This document shows, in pieces, positions 32,054 through 40,869 of a stretch of 62,111 nucleotides of DNA. The stretch comes from Streptomyces albiflavescens. GTDB taxonomy: Bacteria > Actinomycetota > Actinomycetes > Streptomycetales > Streptomycetaceae. The position numbers and the translations under genes are program-made. The stretch lies in NCBI RefSeq assembly GCF_014645835.1, contig NZ_BMMM01000014.1, positions 1 through 62,111 on the forward strand, given 5' to 3'. Numbering within the stretch: position 1 is the first letter of the stretch; each line of letters opens with the position of its first letter. The notes under the pieces are model-generated. The model worked only from the letters and a program-made list of their open reading frames with translations, did not search any database and was not told the origin of the DNA.

Positions 32054-33202
32054 GTGGCATACGACCTGGGGGACGGCATGGGGCGGCTGAGTGAGAGCGC
32101 GGGCGCGGTCTTCGCCGTACTGGCTGCGGTGGGCACCGCCACCCGTCCCCGGCTGGCGGCTGGTGCGGGCCTTTCCAAGCCGACCGTCTCCGCCGCGATG
32201 GCCGAGCTCGAGGCGGCCGAGCTCGCCGCCCGCTCCGGTACCGTCTCGGGCGGCACCGGACGTTCCGCCGCCATCTACGCACTCGGGCCGGCCGCCGGGG
32301 CCGTACTCGCCGTCGACCTCGGCCCCACCCGCACCCAGGTGCGCGGCTGCGCCCTGGACGGCACTCTGCTCGCCGAGGCCACCAGCTCCCGGGCGCACGC
32401 CGCCGACGCCGTACGCACGGCACTCGCCGGATTGCCCGCCGACGGCCCGCTGCGCGCCATCGTCGTCGCCGTCGGCGACGTCACCGCACAGGACCAGGAC
32501 GGCACGGGTATGCGCCCCGCGACCGCCAAGGCCGGGCCCGTCTTCGATGCCATGGCCGTCGCGCTGCCTGCGGGTGTTCCCGTCCACCTCGAGAACAACG
32601 TCAACTGCGCCGCGCTCGCGGAGCTGCACGAGGGTGCCGCCCGCGGCCGTCAGACCTTCGGCTATCTGCGTATCGGTGTGGGCATCGGCCTCGGCATCGT
32701 GATCGGCGGCCAGGTGCTGCGCGGGGCGAACGGCGCCGCGGGAGAGGTGGCCCGACTGCCCTACCCGTGGGACGAGGGTCGCGAGCCGCGCCGCGAGGCG
32801 CTGGAGGAACGCATCGGCTCGCGCTCCCTGCTGCGCCGGGCCGCCGAGGCCTGGCGGGACGCCGACGGCCCGTTCCCCGGCACCGCCGAGCGGCTCTTCG
32901 CCCTCTCCGCGGAGGGCCGGGCCACGGCCCGCGCCGTGGTCGGCGGTCATGCCGCCGACGTGGGCCGGCTCGCCGCCGCCGTGGCCGCCGTGCTGGACCC
33001 GGGGCTCATTGTGCTGGGCGGCGGCACCGGTGCGGACCCGCAGCTCCTGCCGGGTGTGCGGGCCGAACTGGCGCGGCTGAGCTGGCCCACCGAGGTGGTC
33101 AGCAGCACTGTCGGGGACGCCGGCACCGTCGTGGGCGCCGCCCGGCTCGCGGTCGCCCGGGGAATCCAAACCGTGACCGGTGGCTCGTGGGTGAAGGATT
33201 GA
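32054..33202 (+). CDS. ROK-family transcriptional regulator
   Basis: The 382-residue protein has an N-terminal HTH (TRPRLAAGAGLSKPTVSAAM, about residues 26-45) and a ROK sugar-binding domain with AVDLGPTRTQVRGCALDG, a glycine-rich region GYLRIGVGIGLGIVIGGQVL and GLIVLGGGTGADPQ. The zinc-binding Cys cluster of classical ROK proteins is not present. The GTG start at 32054 is chosen because GGGAGA lies 4 nt upstream and the operator would otherwise be inside the coding region. It is placed to control the sugar ABC operon that follows at 33472. Confidence 0.88.
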   Translation: MAYDLGDGMGRLSESAGAVFAVLAAVGTATRPRLAAGAGLSKPTVSAAMAELEAAELAARSGTVSGGTGRSAAIYALGPAAGAVLAVDLGPTRTQVRGCALDGTLLAEATSSRAHAADAVRTALAGLPADGPLRAIVVAVGDVTAQDQDGTGMRPATAKAGPVFDAMAVALPAGVPVHLENNVNCAALAELHEGAARGRQTFGYLRIGVGIGLGIVIGGQVLRGANGAAGEVARLPYPWDEGREPRREALEERIGSRSLLRRAAEAWRDADGPFPGTAERLFALSAEGRATARAVVGGHAADVGRLAAAVAAVLDPGLIVLGGGTGADPQLLPGVRAELARLSWPTEVVSSTVGDAGTVVGAARLAVARGIQTVTGGSWVKD

Positions 33203-33242
33203 CGGCCTCCGGCTCGGTCTGCCAATGTCCGGACAAGCGCTT
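33199..33242 (+). promoter_or_regulatory. Putative promoter and AAGCGCTT operator of the second sugar ABC operon
   Basis: TTGACG (33199-33204) and CAATGT lie 18 bp apart, followed by the palindrome AAGCGCTT (33235-33242), the core of many LacI-family sites. The leader to the GTG at 33472 is about 230 bp and shows nothing else. Only partly convincing. Confidence 0.35.
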
Positions 33243-33471
33243 TCTAAGTCGGCCGGGACGCCGACTCGGGGTGAGCGTCCCGTCTGTACGCGAGGTACGG
33301 CGGCCGCACGAGGGCGTGCTCGTGCGGTGGGCCCACGGTGGCCGGGAGCCCCACCCCTGAGCGCGGTGCGGCCGGGCGAGGCCGTGCCGCCGAAGGCGCA
33401 CTCCGCGACAGAACAGACCCGTGCCGCATCGACCGGCCGGGGAATCCGTCACGCATATCAAGGAGGACCCG

Positions 33472-34803
33472 GTGGGTCACCAGATCTCGCGCAGGACCCT
33501 GTTCCGCACGGCGAGCGGCATGGCCGCCGCGGCCGCGATCGGCGGCTCGCTGAGCGCCTGCGCCGGGGGCACCGGCGCAGGCACCACCAGCGACAAGCTG
33601 ACCATGACGTGGTGGGGCAGCGACGACCGGCACAACGCCTACAAGAAGGCGCTCGGCACCTTCCAGAAGAGCAACTCGAAGATCAAGATCGAGGAGCGCT
33701 ACTCCGGCTACGACGGCTACTTCGACAAGTTCAACACCCAGGTCGCCGGCGGCAGCGCCCCCGATCTGCTCCAGATGGACACCGCGCTGGTCGCCCAGTA
33801 CGCCCGCAAGGGAGTCATCGCCCCGCTCGACGAGTACGTCGGCAAGTCGCTGGACCTGACCGGCTTCTCCAAGACACTGCTCGCGGCCGGCACGGTCGAC
33901 GGCAAGCTGTACGGCGTGCCCTCCGGCATCGGCGTCAACGTCCTGACCGCCAACATCTCCGGCATCAAGAAGCTCGGCCTGGACGAGCCGGACCGCGAGT
34001 GGACGTGGGCCGACCTCAAGGCGTTCGCCGTCAAGGTCAACAAGGCCAGCGGCGGCAAGATGTTCGGCGTCGACGACGGCGGTGGCGGCACCCTCCAGGC
34101 GTTCGAGGTCTTCGCCCGCGAGAAGGGCCAGCCCTTCTTCTCCACCGACGGCACCAAGCTCGGCTTCACCTCGGACACCCTCCAGGAGTGGTGGGAGTAC
34201 TGGGCCGAGATGCGCAAGGACAAGGCGTCCCCGGGTGCCGCCATCACCTCGGCCGCCCACAACGACCTCACCAAGAACGGCGTCGTGATCGGCAAGACGC
34301 TGCTCACCTTCGACTCCGGCGTCTACGGCGCCGGCGGCGCGATCACGGACGCGACCCTGGACTTCCTGCCCACCCCGCAGGGCCAGTGGTCGGGCGCCCG
34401 GGAGGGCAACTTCGTCAATGGCGGCGTCCTCCTCAGCGCCACCAAGGCGAGCAAGCACATCGCCGACTCGGTGAAGATCATGAGCTTCTTCGCCCAGGAC
34501 AAGACGGCGATCAAGGACATGCAACTGCTGCGCGGTATCCCGCCCACCGAGAAGGCCCGCTCCATCGTCTCCCCGGACCTGTCGGACACCGACAAGAAGT
34601 CCATGGACGTGGCCGACTACATCTCCAAGCGGGTCGGCAAGGCGACCGACGCGCTGCCCGCCCCCGCCGCCCCGCCCAAGGGCGCCGACCAGATCTGGGA
34701 CCTGCTGTTCCAGTCGAACCTTGCCATCGCCTTCGGCAAGAAGACGATCAAAGCGCAGCTCGGCCAGTTCTTCGACCAGGCGCAGTCGATCCTGTCGCAG
34801 TAG
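33472..34803 (+). CDS. Sugar ABC transporter substrate-binding lipoprotein (CUT1, second system)
   Basis: The 443-residue protein carries twin arginines (SRRTLF) and a lipobox LSAC, so it is probably a Tat-exported lipoprotein. The sugar-binding family 1 fold is seen in LTMTWWGSDDRHNAYKKALG, AGGSAPDLLQMDTALVAQYA, KLYGVPSGIGVNVLTAN and TWADLKAFAVKVNKASGGKM. GTG at 33472 has AGGAGG 5 nt upstream. It captures a sugar for the two downstream permeases. The ROK regulator lies just ahead. Confidence 0.92.
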   Translation: MGHQISRRTLFRTASGMAAAAAIGGSLSACAGGTGAGTTSDKLTMTWWGSDDRHNAYKKALGTFQKSNSKIKIEERYSGYDGYFDKFNTQVAGGSAPDLLQMDTALVAQYARKGVIAPLDEYVGKSLDLTGFSKTLLAAGTVDGKLYGVPSGIGVNVLTANISGIKKLGLDEPDREWTWADLKAFAVKVNKASGGKMFGVDDGGGGTLQAFEVFAREKGQPFFSTDGTKLGFTSDTLQEWWEYWAEMRKDKASPGAAITSAAHNDLTKNGVVIGKTLLTFDSGVYGAGGAITDATLDFLPTPQGQWSGAREGNFVNGGVLLSATKASKHIADSVKIMSFFAQDKTAIKDMQLLRGIPPTEKARSIVSPDLSDTDKKSMDVADYISKRVGKATDALPAPAAPPKGADQIWDLLFQSNLAIAFGKKTIKAQLGQFFDQAQSILSQ

Positions 34804-34876
34804 AGGCCGCGGTGGCGGCCGCGGCGAAGGCCGCGGCCGGCGCAGTACACGGAAGGACGGGGAGAGGGCCAGGGAG

Positions 34877-35860
34877 ATGAGCATGACCACCACCGAAACC
34901 GACGAGGTCGTCAAGGAGTCGACGGCTCCCCGGACCCCGTCCGACCAGCGCGAGCGTGAACGTCTGCGCCGCCGCGCCGCCCGACGGCGCGGCGGAGGCT
35001 GGTGGCCGTATCTCTTCCTGGCCCCCTGGTTCGTCGGCCTGTTCGGCCTGACGATCTATCCGATGCTCGACTCGCTCTATCTGTCGTTCACCGACTTCGA
35101 CCTGCTGTCTCCCGCCAAGTGGGTCGGCGCGGACAACTATCGGCGGATGTTCACCGACGACCCCAACTTCTGGGACTCGGTGCACGCCACGCTCGTCTAC
35201 GTGGTGGTCTCGGTACCGCTGAAGCTGGCCCTCGCGCTCGCCGTGGCGATGCTGCTGAACCGTCCGCTGCGCGGCATCGGCATCTACCGTGCCGCCTTCT
35301 ACCTGCCGTCGCTGCTCGGCGGCGCGGTGGCCATCGCCATCATGTGGCGGCAGATCTTCGGCGGCGACGGCCTGTTCAACGACTTCCTCGGCTGGTTCGG
35401 CATCAAGGGTCAGGACTGGATCTCCAGCCCCGACACCTCGATCTACACCCTGGTCCTGCTGGCCGTCTGGCAGTTCGGCACCCCGATGGTCATCTTCCTC
35501 GCCGGACTGAAGCAACTGCCCAAGGACGTCTACGAGGCGGCGGCGATCGACGGCGCGGGAGCCATGACCCGGTTCTCCAGGATCACGCTTCCACTGCTCA
35601 CTCCGATCGTCTTCTTCAACGTGGTCCTGCAGATCATCGACGCGTTCAAGAGCTTCACTCCCGCCTATGTGATCAGCAACGGCACCGGCGGACCGCTCAA
35701 TTCGACCATGCTGTACTCGCTCTACCTGTACAAGAAGGGCTTCACCGACCTGCAGATGGGGTACGCCTCGGCGCTGGCCTGGGTGCTGTTCCTCGTCATC
35801 GCCGGCTTCACGGCGGTCAACTTCATCGCCGGCCGCTACTGGGTCCACTACGACGACTGA
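34877..35860 (+). CDS. Sugar ABC transporter permease 1 (second system)
   Basis: The 327-residue protein begins with a charged cytoplasmic N-terminus rich in Arg, then YLFLAPWFVGLFGLTIYPML and five further membrane segments. The EAA loop is YEAAAIDGAGAMTRFSRITL near residue 232. The ATG at 34877 has GGAGAGGG upstream; the ATG at 34883 with AGGGAG is an equally possible start. It pairs with the next gene to form the pore. Confidence 0.92.
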   Translation: MSMTTTETDEVVKESTAPRTPSDQRERERLRRRAARRRGGGWWPYLFLAPWFVGLFGLTIYPMLDSLYLSFTDFDLLSPAKWVGADNYRRMFTDDPNFWDSVHATLVYVVVSVPLKLALALAVAMLLNRPLRGIGIYRAAFYLPSLLGGAVAIAIMWRQIFGGDGLFNDFLGWFGIKGQDWISSPDTSIYTLVLLAVWQFGTPMVIFLAGLKQLPKDVYEAAAIDGAGAMTRFSRITLPLLTPIVFFNVVLQIIDAFKSFTPAYVISNGTGGPLNSTMLYSLYLYKKGFTDLQMGYASALAWVLFLVIAGFTAVNFIAGRYWVHYDD

Positions 35861-35886
35861 GCGTCGGTGAGGAGAGTACCTACCCC

Positions 35887-36765
35887 ATGTCCGCCATCAC
35901 CGCGGCCGCATCGCCCCTGAAGCGGCTGCGCGCCCTCAAGGGCCCCCGCCGCATCCTGGTCCACACGCTGCTCGTCGGAGTGGCGCTGGTCATGCTGTAT
36001 CCGCTGCTGTGGATGCTGAGCAGTTCGCTCAAGCCCGACACCGAGATCTTCACCCACCCCGGGCTGATCCCGGACAAGCTGCACCCGCAGAACTACTCCG
36101 AAGGCTGGAAGGGTTCGGGCAACTCCTTCTCGCTCTACATCACCAACTCGCTGATCGTCACGATCGGCGCGGTGATCGGAAACGTGATCTCCTGCTCGCT
36201 CGCCGCCTACGCCTTCGCGCGCTTCGAGTTCCGCGGCAAGAAGATCTGGTTCGGCCTGATGCTCGGCACGCTGATGCTGCCCATGCAGGCCACGCTGATC
36301 CCGCAGTACACGCTGTTCTACAACCTCAACTGGATCAACACCTTCCTGCCGCTGATCGTGCCGAAGTTCCTCGCGGTGGACGCCTTCTTCATCTTCCTGA
36401 TGGTTCAGTTCATCCGCTCCATCCCGCGCGAACTCGACCAGGCCGCCATGATGGACGGCGCCAACCCGCTGCAGATCTACCTGAAGATCATCCTGCCGCT
36501 CATGCGCCCGGCGCTGGTCACCACCACGATCTTCACCTTCATCTGGACCTACGACGACTTCTTCAGCCAACTCGTCTACCTCCAGCAGAACGCCCGCTTC
36601 ACCGTGCCGCTCGGCCTCACCCTGTTCCTGGACAAGACCAGCGGCTCGTCGTACGGCGCGATGTTCGCCATGTCGACACTCGCTCTCCTGCCCACGCTCA
36701 TCTGCTTCCTCATCTTCCAGAAGAGACTGGTAGAGGGCCTGGCGACCTCCGGCATGAAGGGCTGA
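35887..36765 (+). CDS. Sugar ABC transporter permease 2 (second system)
   Basis: The 292-residue protein has six membrane segments, beginning ILVHTLLVGVALVMLYPLLW and ending AMSTLALLPTLICFLIFQKR, and the EAA-type loop ELDQAAMMDGANPLQIYLKI. The C-terminal motif LVEGLATSGMKG is typical of CUT1 permeases. It starts 26 bp after permease 1. Confidence 0.92.
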   Translation: MSAITAAASPLKRLRALKGPRRILVHTLLVGVALVMLYPLLWMLSSSLKPDTEIFTHPGLIPDKLHPQNYSEGWKGSGNSFSLYITNSLIVTIGAVIGNVISCSLAAYAFARFEFRGKKIWFGLMLGTLMLPMQATLIPQYTLFYNLNWINTFLPLIVPKFLAVDAFFIFLMVQFIRSIPRELDQAAMMDGANPLQIYLKIILPLMRPALVTTTIFTFIWTYDDFFSQLVYLQQNARFTVPLGLTLFLDKTSGSSYGAMFAMSTLALLPTLICFLIFQKRLVEGLATSGMKG

Positions 36766-36771
36766 CATCCG

Positions 36772-38604
36772 GTGCTTCTTCCCCACCAGCGCGGCCCGTT
36801 GCACGACCTCCCGGACGATCCGGCCGCATACGACGCCGTCCTCACCGCCGTCGCCGAGGAGGCGCTGGCCCGCCTCACCCCCGAAGGCAATCTCGAACAC
36901 CCCGCCGCCCTCGACGACATCGGCGACACCTCACTCGGCATCACCGCGCTGCTGGCACTCGCCTGGCAGCGCACCCAGGGCTCTCGCCTGCCGGAGGCCG
37001 TGCTCCGCAGCCTGAGGTTCCATCTGCGCGAGCGGGTCTTCACCGAGGACAACCCCGGCTACCCCAACCTCCGTCGCCGTAACTCCGGTGAGCCGTACGC
37101 CCGTTACGTACTGGAAGCGGGCGCGCACCCCATCGGCGACTGGCCGAGCACCGTGTGGGCACTGCTCCAGGCGGTCAACGTCCTCGACACGGCGGAGGGC
37201 ATCGTCGATGACGAACTGCGCCATGAACTCGTCGTGTTGGCGCACGGCTACTGGCGCTGGCTGACCGAGGTGACCTTCTTCAACCCGCAGGAGGCGGGCA
37301 ACCAGGCGATCGGATGCATCGTCGGCGGCCTCATGCTCGTCCGGCATCTGCCCTCTCCCGTAGCGGAGTCGGTCCGCGCACGGGCGATGAGCCTGTACGT
37401 CGACGAGATCCGTGCCCGTCGGGTGGGCGACCGGGGCGCGCTCCTGCCCCCGGAGCACGGCGGCGCGTACGACAACAACTACGGCCCGATCTCCCTCTCC
37501 TTCCTCGCCCAGGCCCACCGGATCAGCGGCGAGGAGATCTTCGCCGAGGACGGTGACGCCCTCGCCCGCTACATCGACGCGCGCCTGACCGTCGGCGGCT
37601 ACGACAACGGCGGCCCCCGCTACAGCGAACAGCACTCCGGCTTCGAGTCCGTGCTCGGTCTGCGCTACTTCGGCCACCGCGTCGGCGCCGACCTCGGCCG
37701 CTACCGGGGAGACACCCGCTGGGGTCGACACGCGGTCCAACGGGACGGCGGCATCGACGGCCACTTCGCCTTCATGCTGGTCTGGCAGATCCAGGACACC
37801 ACGCCCTGGCACCGCGCACCCTCCAAGGACCCCGTACGCCATCAACTCCGCGCAGGCACGGTCTCGGTGGCCTTCGACGACCGGATGACGCCGTCCCTGA
37901 TCGAGGCTGCGGGCACCTACCATCTGGCCGCCGTGGTCAACCGCCAGCACGGCTTCGGCCCGGTCACCGACGGCTTCCTGCTGTGCCGCCCCATGGGCGA
38001 GGTGCGCGTGCGCGACCTCCGTACCGACGCGCTGACGGCCAAGCTGGTCACCAAGCCGGTCGTCGGCCGCGACCACGTCCTGCGTCACGTCCGGTCCCTG
38101 TATGTCACGGACGGCACGAGCCTGTGGGTGACGGTCGCCGTGGAACGGCTCGACGGAACTCCCTACCTGCTCGCCGGGCTGCCGTACGCCATGGACGACG
38201 GCGACCGGGTGCGCAGAACCGCCCAGTCCGACGTGACCTCCGCCGGTGCCCTGCGGCTGACGCACCCACGCGACAAGGGCGTGGACCACTTCGACGCCCG
38301 CTCGGAGACGACCCAGGAGCTGGCGGCCTTCGCCCTGGCGGCCGACCCGCGCGGCTACGGCAACCCGGACGACGGCTGGCGGCACCTCGTGGCCTCCACG
38401 GCCCTCGAAGCGGCCCCGGCTCCCGGCGCTCCGGAGGACCTGCACGTCTTCGCCGTGCGTTATGGCCCCGGCGGCTCCTTCACCCCTGCTTTCGAGCGGA
38501 GCTCGGGGGAACTGACCATCCGCACCGAGACGTTCACCGCACGGATCGGCGATCCGGCCGGCGATCCGCGAGGGGAACCCGAACTGGAGCTCCACCCTCG
38601 CTGA
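36772..38604 (+). CDS. Large alpha/alpha-toroid-like protein of unknown function
   Basis: The 610-residue soluble protein has an N-terminal helical part (TSLGITALLALAWQRTQGSR; WPSTVWALLQAVNVLDTAEG; NNYGPISLSFLAQAHRISGE), which looks like an (alpha/alpha) barrel, and a beta-rich C-terminal half (VLRHVRSLYVTDGTSLWVTV). This layout recalls polysaccharide lyases/hydrolases such as heparinase-type proteins, but I see no certain catalytic motif and no signal peptide. It starts with GTG 6 bp after the permease stop, so it is cotranscribed and probably acts on the imported saccharide. Its 3' end overlaps the convergent kinase gene by 71 bp. Confidence 0.75.
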   Translation: MLLPHQRGPLHDLPDDPAAYDAVLTAVAEEALARLTPEGNLEHPAALDDIGDTSLGITALLALAWQRTQGSRLPEAVLRSLRFHLRERVFTEDNPGYPNLRRRNSGEPYARYVLEAGAHPIGDWPSTVWALLQAVNVLDTAEGIVDDELRHELVVLAHGYWRWLTEVTFFNPQEAGNQAIGCIVGGLMLVRHLPSPVAESVRARAMSLYVDEIRARRVGDRGALLPPEHGGAYDNNYGPISLSFLAQAHRISGEEIFAEDGDALARYIDARLTVGGYDNGGPRYSEQHSGFESVLGLRYFGHRVGADLGRYRGDTRWGRHAVQRDGGIDGHFAFMLVWQIQDTTPWHRAPSKDPVRHQLRAGTVSVAFDDRMTPSLIEAAGTYHLAAVVNRQHGFGPVTDGFLLCRPMGEVRVRDLRTDALTAKLVTKPVVGRDHVLRHVRSLYVTDGTSLWVTVAVERLDGTPYLLAGLPYAMDDGDRVRRTAQSDVTSAGALRLTHPRDKGVDHFDARSETTQELAAFALAADPRGYGNPDDGWRHLVASTALEAAPAPGAPEDLHVFAVRYGPGGSFTPAFERSSGELTIRTETFTARIGDPAGDPRGEPELELHPR

Positions 38605-39268
38605 CCGCCGCATCGACGACCAGGTCGGCGCGCTCCCGTGTCGCGGCGACCAGGTCGGCGTTGCGCTGGTCGGTGCCGAGCACCCACGCCACCGCCGTGT
38701 CGTGGTCCTTGCCGAACTCCTCGTGGCGGGCGACCAGACGCCGTACGCGTTCGCCCTCGTCGAGCTCGCAGAACCAGACCTCGTCCAGCTGTGCCCGCGC
38801 CCGAGCCCAGGCGGCATCCCCAAGGAGCAGGTAGTTGCCCTCGGTGACGACGAGACGGGCGGTGCGGGGCACGGGGACGGCACCCGCGATCGGTTGTTCC
38901 AGGGTCCGCTCGAAGCCGGGCGCGTAGACGAGATCGTCCTCGTCCTCGCGCAGCCGGCGCAGCAGCGCCGCGTACCCCACCGCGTCGAACGTGTCGGGAG
39001 CGCCCTTGCGGTCGCGGCGGCCCAGGCGGTCCAACTCGACGTCCGCGAGATGGAACCCGTCCATCGGCACCTGCGCGACCCAGGCCGGCCCGGCACCGTT
39101 CAGCCGCCGGACCAGACGCTCGGCGAGCGTCGTCTTGCCCGCGCCAGGACTGCCGGCAATACCGAGGAGGGCGCGCCGCCCGGGACGCACGAGCGATGAC
39201 GCGCGCTCCAGGAGATCGTCGAAGGTCATGCGCGTACCGGTCTCCCCGATGTCCTGTTCCGCATCCAT
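38534..39268 (-). CDS. P-loop nucleoside/nucleotide kinase family protein
   Basis: The 244-residue protein has a Walker A motif GIAGSPGAGKTTLAERLVRR near residue 38, a substrate loop VPMDGFHLADVELDRLG and VTEGNYLLLGDAAW, as in the uridine kinase/pantothenate kinase (PRK) family. The role is probably phosphorylation of a small alcohol such as a sugar or nucleoside. Start at 39268 or at ATG 39229 (MTFDDLLERA). The 3' end overlaps the toroid-like gene. Confidence 0.85.
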   Translation of the reverse strand: MDAEQDIGETGTRMTFDDLLERASSLVRPGRRALLGIAGSPGAGKTTLAERLVRRLNGAGPAWVAQVPMDGFHLADVELDRLGRRDRKGAPDTFDAVGYAALLRRLREDEDDLVYAPGFERTLEQPIAGAVPVPRTARLVVTEGNYLLLGDAAWARARAQLDEVWFCELDEGERVRRLVARHEEFGKDHDTAVAWVLGTDQRNADLVAATRERADLVVDAAVSEGGAPVRVPLADRRPDRRSVR

Positions 39269-39279
39269 CGGCGCCGCTC

Positions 39280-39600
39280 CTACCGACCGGCCCGAGGCAT
39301 CCGCACGACCGCGGTGCCGCCGGCCAGATCGACCGTCGTCCCGTGCGGCGGCGCCCCGTCCTCCTCGTCGTCCCGCATCACCAGGGCCGACTGCCGCTCC
39401 TTGAGCTCGTTCTGCTTGCCCGGCGACAGACTCGCGTGCAGTTGCTCGAACCCGGTCGCGGATATCTGGCCCTGCCGCACACTGTTCCGCCAGGGCAGCA
39501 GGCCCGCCCGCCCCGCCCGGAGCAGCAGCTGATCCGCGAAGGCCAGCAGCGTCAGCAGGATGACCAGGCCGGGCAGGGTCATGAAGACGGCGAATTCCAT
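39280..39600 (-). CDS. Small membrane protein (DUF6191-like)
   Basis: The 106-residue protein has one N-terminal membrane helix (FMTLPGLVILLTLLAFADQL) and a soluble tail with WRNSVRQGQISATGFEQLHA and SLSPGKQNELKERQSALVMR. I associate this tail with the DUF6191 family from memory. The stop is 11 bp from the start of the kinase gene on the same strand, so they may share a transcript. Function is unknown. Confidence 0.75.
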   Translation of the reverse strand: MEFAVFMTLPGLVILLTLLAFADQLLLRAGRAGLLPWRNSVRQGQISATGFEQLHASLSPGKQNELKERQSALVMRDDEEDGAPPHGTTVDLAGGTAVVRMPRAGR

Positions 39601-39664
39601 GGCCTCAGTATCCGTGTCGAGCAGCGCTTGAGAAGTCCCGGACGGGACGGGGCATGCATTGACC

Positions 39665-40063
39665 ATGAACAACGATGACCAGGAGCAGATCCGTACGCTG
39701 ATCGAGCGCTGGGCCGCCGCCGTACACCAGCGCGACCTCGACGGCGTGCTGGTGGACCACACGGACGACATCGTGATGTACGACGTGCCGCCGCCCTACG
39801 AAGGGGTTCGCGGCATCGACGCGTACCGCGAGGCCTGGCCGCCGTTCTTCGAGTGGCAGGCGCAGGGCGCGTCGTTCGAGATCGAGTCCCTCGACGTCAC
39901 TGCGGGCGAGGACGTGGCGTACGCGCACGCCCTGCTGCGCTGCGGAACCGCGAAGGAGTTCGCCGAACAGCCCGACCTTCGCCTGCGGCTCACGCTCGGA
40001 CTGCGCAAGGAACAAGGGCGTTGGAGAGTCGCCCACGAGCACCATTCGTACCCGCACGACTGA
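39665..40063 (+). CDS. NTF2/SnoaL-like fold protein
   Basis: The 132-residue protein starts EQIRTLIERWAAAVHQRDLD and has DIVMYDVPPPYEGVRGIDAY, then a beta-rich end WRVAHEHHSYPHD. This is the cone-shaped NTF2-like (SnoaL/ketosteroid isomerase) fold, used for binding or isomerising small ligands. No catalytic assignment is possible. Confidence 0.85.
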   Translation: MNNDDQEQIRTLIERWAAAVHQRDLDGVLVDHTDDIVMYDVPPPYEGVRGIDAYREAWPPFFEWQAQGASFEIESLDVTAGEDVAYAHALLRCGTAKEFAEQPDLRLRLTLGLRKEQGRWRVAHEHHSYPHD

Positions 40064-40128
40064 TCCGCCGCGATGCGGTGTGTCGTTCACCACCCTCTGA
40101 CCGGGGGTCCCCGGGGCACACTCCTCGT

Positions 40129-40869
40129 ATGACAGAGCTCGGTCTTCCGAAAGAAATCCTGGCCTGCCTCTTCGACCTCGACGGCGTCATCACCAAGACC
40201 GCCGTCGTCCACGCGGCCGCCTGGAAGCGGACGTTCGACGACTTTCTGCGGCAGCGCGACGGTGACGGATTCCGTCCCTTCGACGACGCCGCCGACTACG
40301 ACGAGTACGTGGACGGACGCCCCCGCGCCGACGGCGTCCGCACCTTCCTCGCCTCCCGCGACGTGGAGCTGCCCGAGGGGACGCCCGACGACCCACCGGA
40401 CCGCCCGACCGTCCAGGGTCTTGGCAACCGCAAGAACGACCTGCTGCTGGAGCTGATCCGCAGCGAGGGCGTCGAGGCGTACGACAGTACGCTGCGTTAC
40501 GTCGAAGCGGTGCGCGCGAGCGGGCTGCGGACCGCGGTCGTCTCCTCCAGCACCAACTGCCGCGACATCCTGCGCTCGGTCGGCGCGGAGTCCCTCTTCG
40601 ACGTACGGATCGACGGTGTCGTCGCCGCCGAGCGACGGCTTCCCGGCAAGCCGCAACCGGACACCTTCCTGGCCGCTGCGCGGGACCTCGGAGTCGACGC
40701 CTCGGAGTGCGCCGTCTTCGAGGACGCGCTGGCCGGCATGGACGCGGGGCGCTCGGGCCACTTCGGGTACGTCGTCGGAGTCGACCGGGTCGGACAGGGC
40801 GCCGCCCTGCGCGCGCACGGTGCGGACATCGTCGTACGGGATCTGGCGGAACTGGGGGAGCGGGCATGA
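40129..40869 (+). CDS. Beta-phosphoglucomutase (HAD family)
   Basis: The 246-residue protein shows the HAD motifs: FDLDGVITKTAVVHAAAWK (nucleophile Asp and acid/base Asp), VVSSSTNCRDIL, GKPQPDTFLAAA with the conserved Lys, and FEDALAGMDAG. The cap segment and GNRKNDLLL match beta-phosphoglucomutase. It turns beta-glucose 1-phosphate into glucose 6-phosphate. Its stop overlaps the ATG of the GH65 gene (ATGA), the enzyme that makes beta-glucose 1-phosphate. Confidence 0.92.
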   Translation: MTELGLPKEILACLFDLDGVITKTAVVHAAAWKRTFDDFLRQRDGDGFRPFDDAADYDEYVDGRPRADGVRTFLASRDVELPEGTPDDPPDRPTVQGLGNRKNDLLLELIRSEGVEAYDSTLRYVEAVRASGLRTAVVSSSTNCRDILRSVGAESLFDVRIDGVVAAERRLPGKPQPDTFLAAARDLGVDASECAVFEDALAGMDAGRSGHFGYVVGVDRVGQGAALRAHGADIVVRDLAELGERA

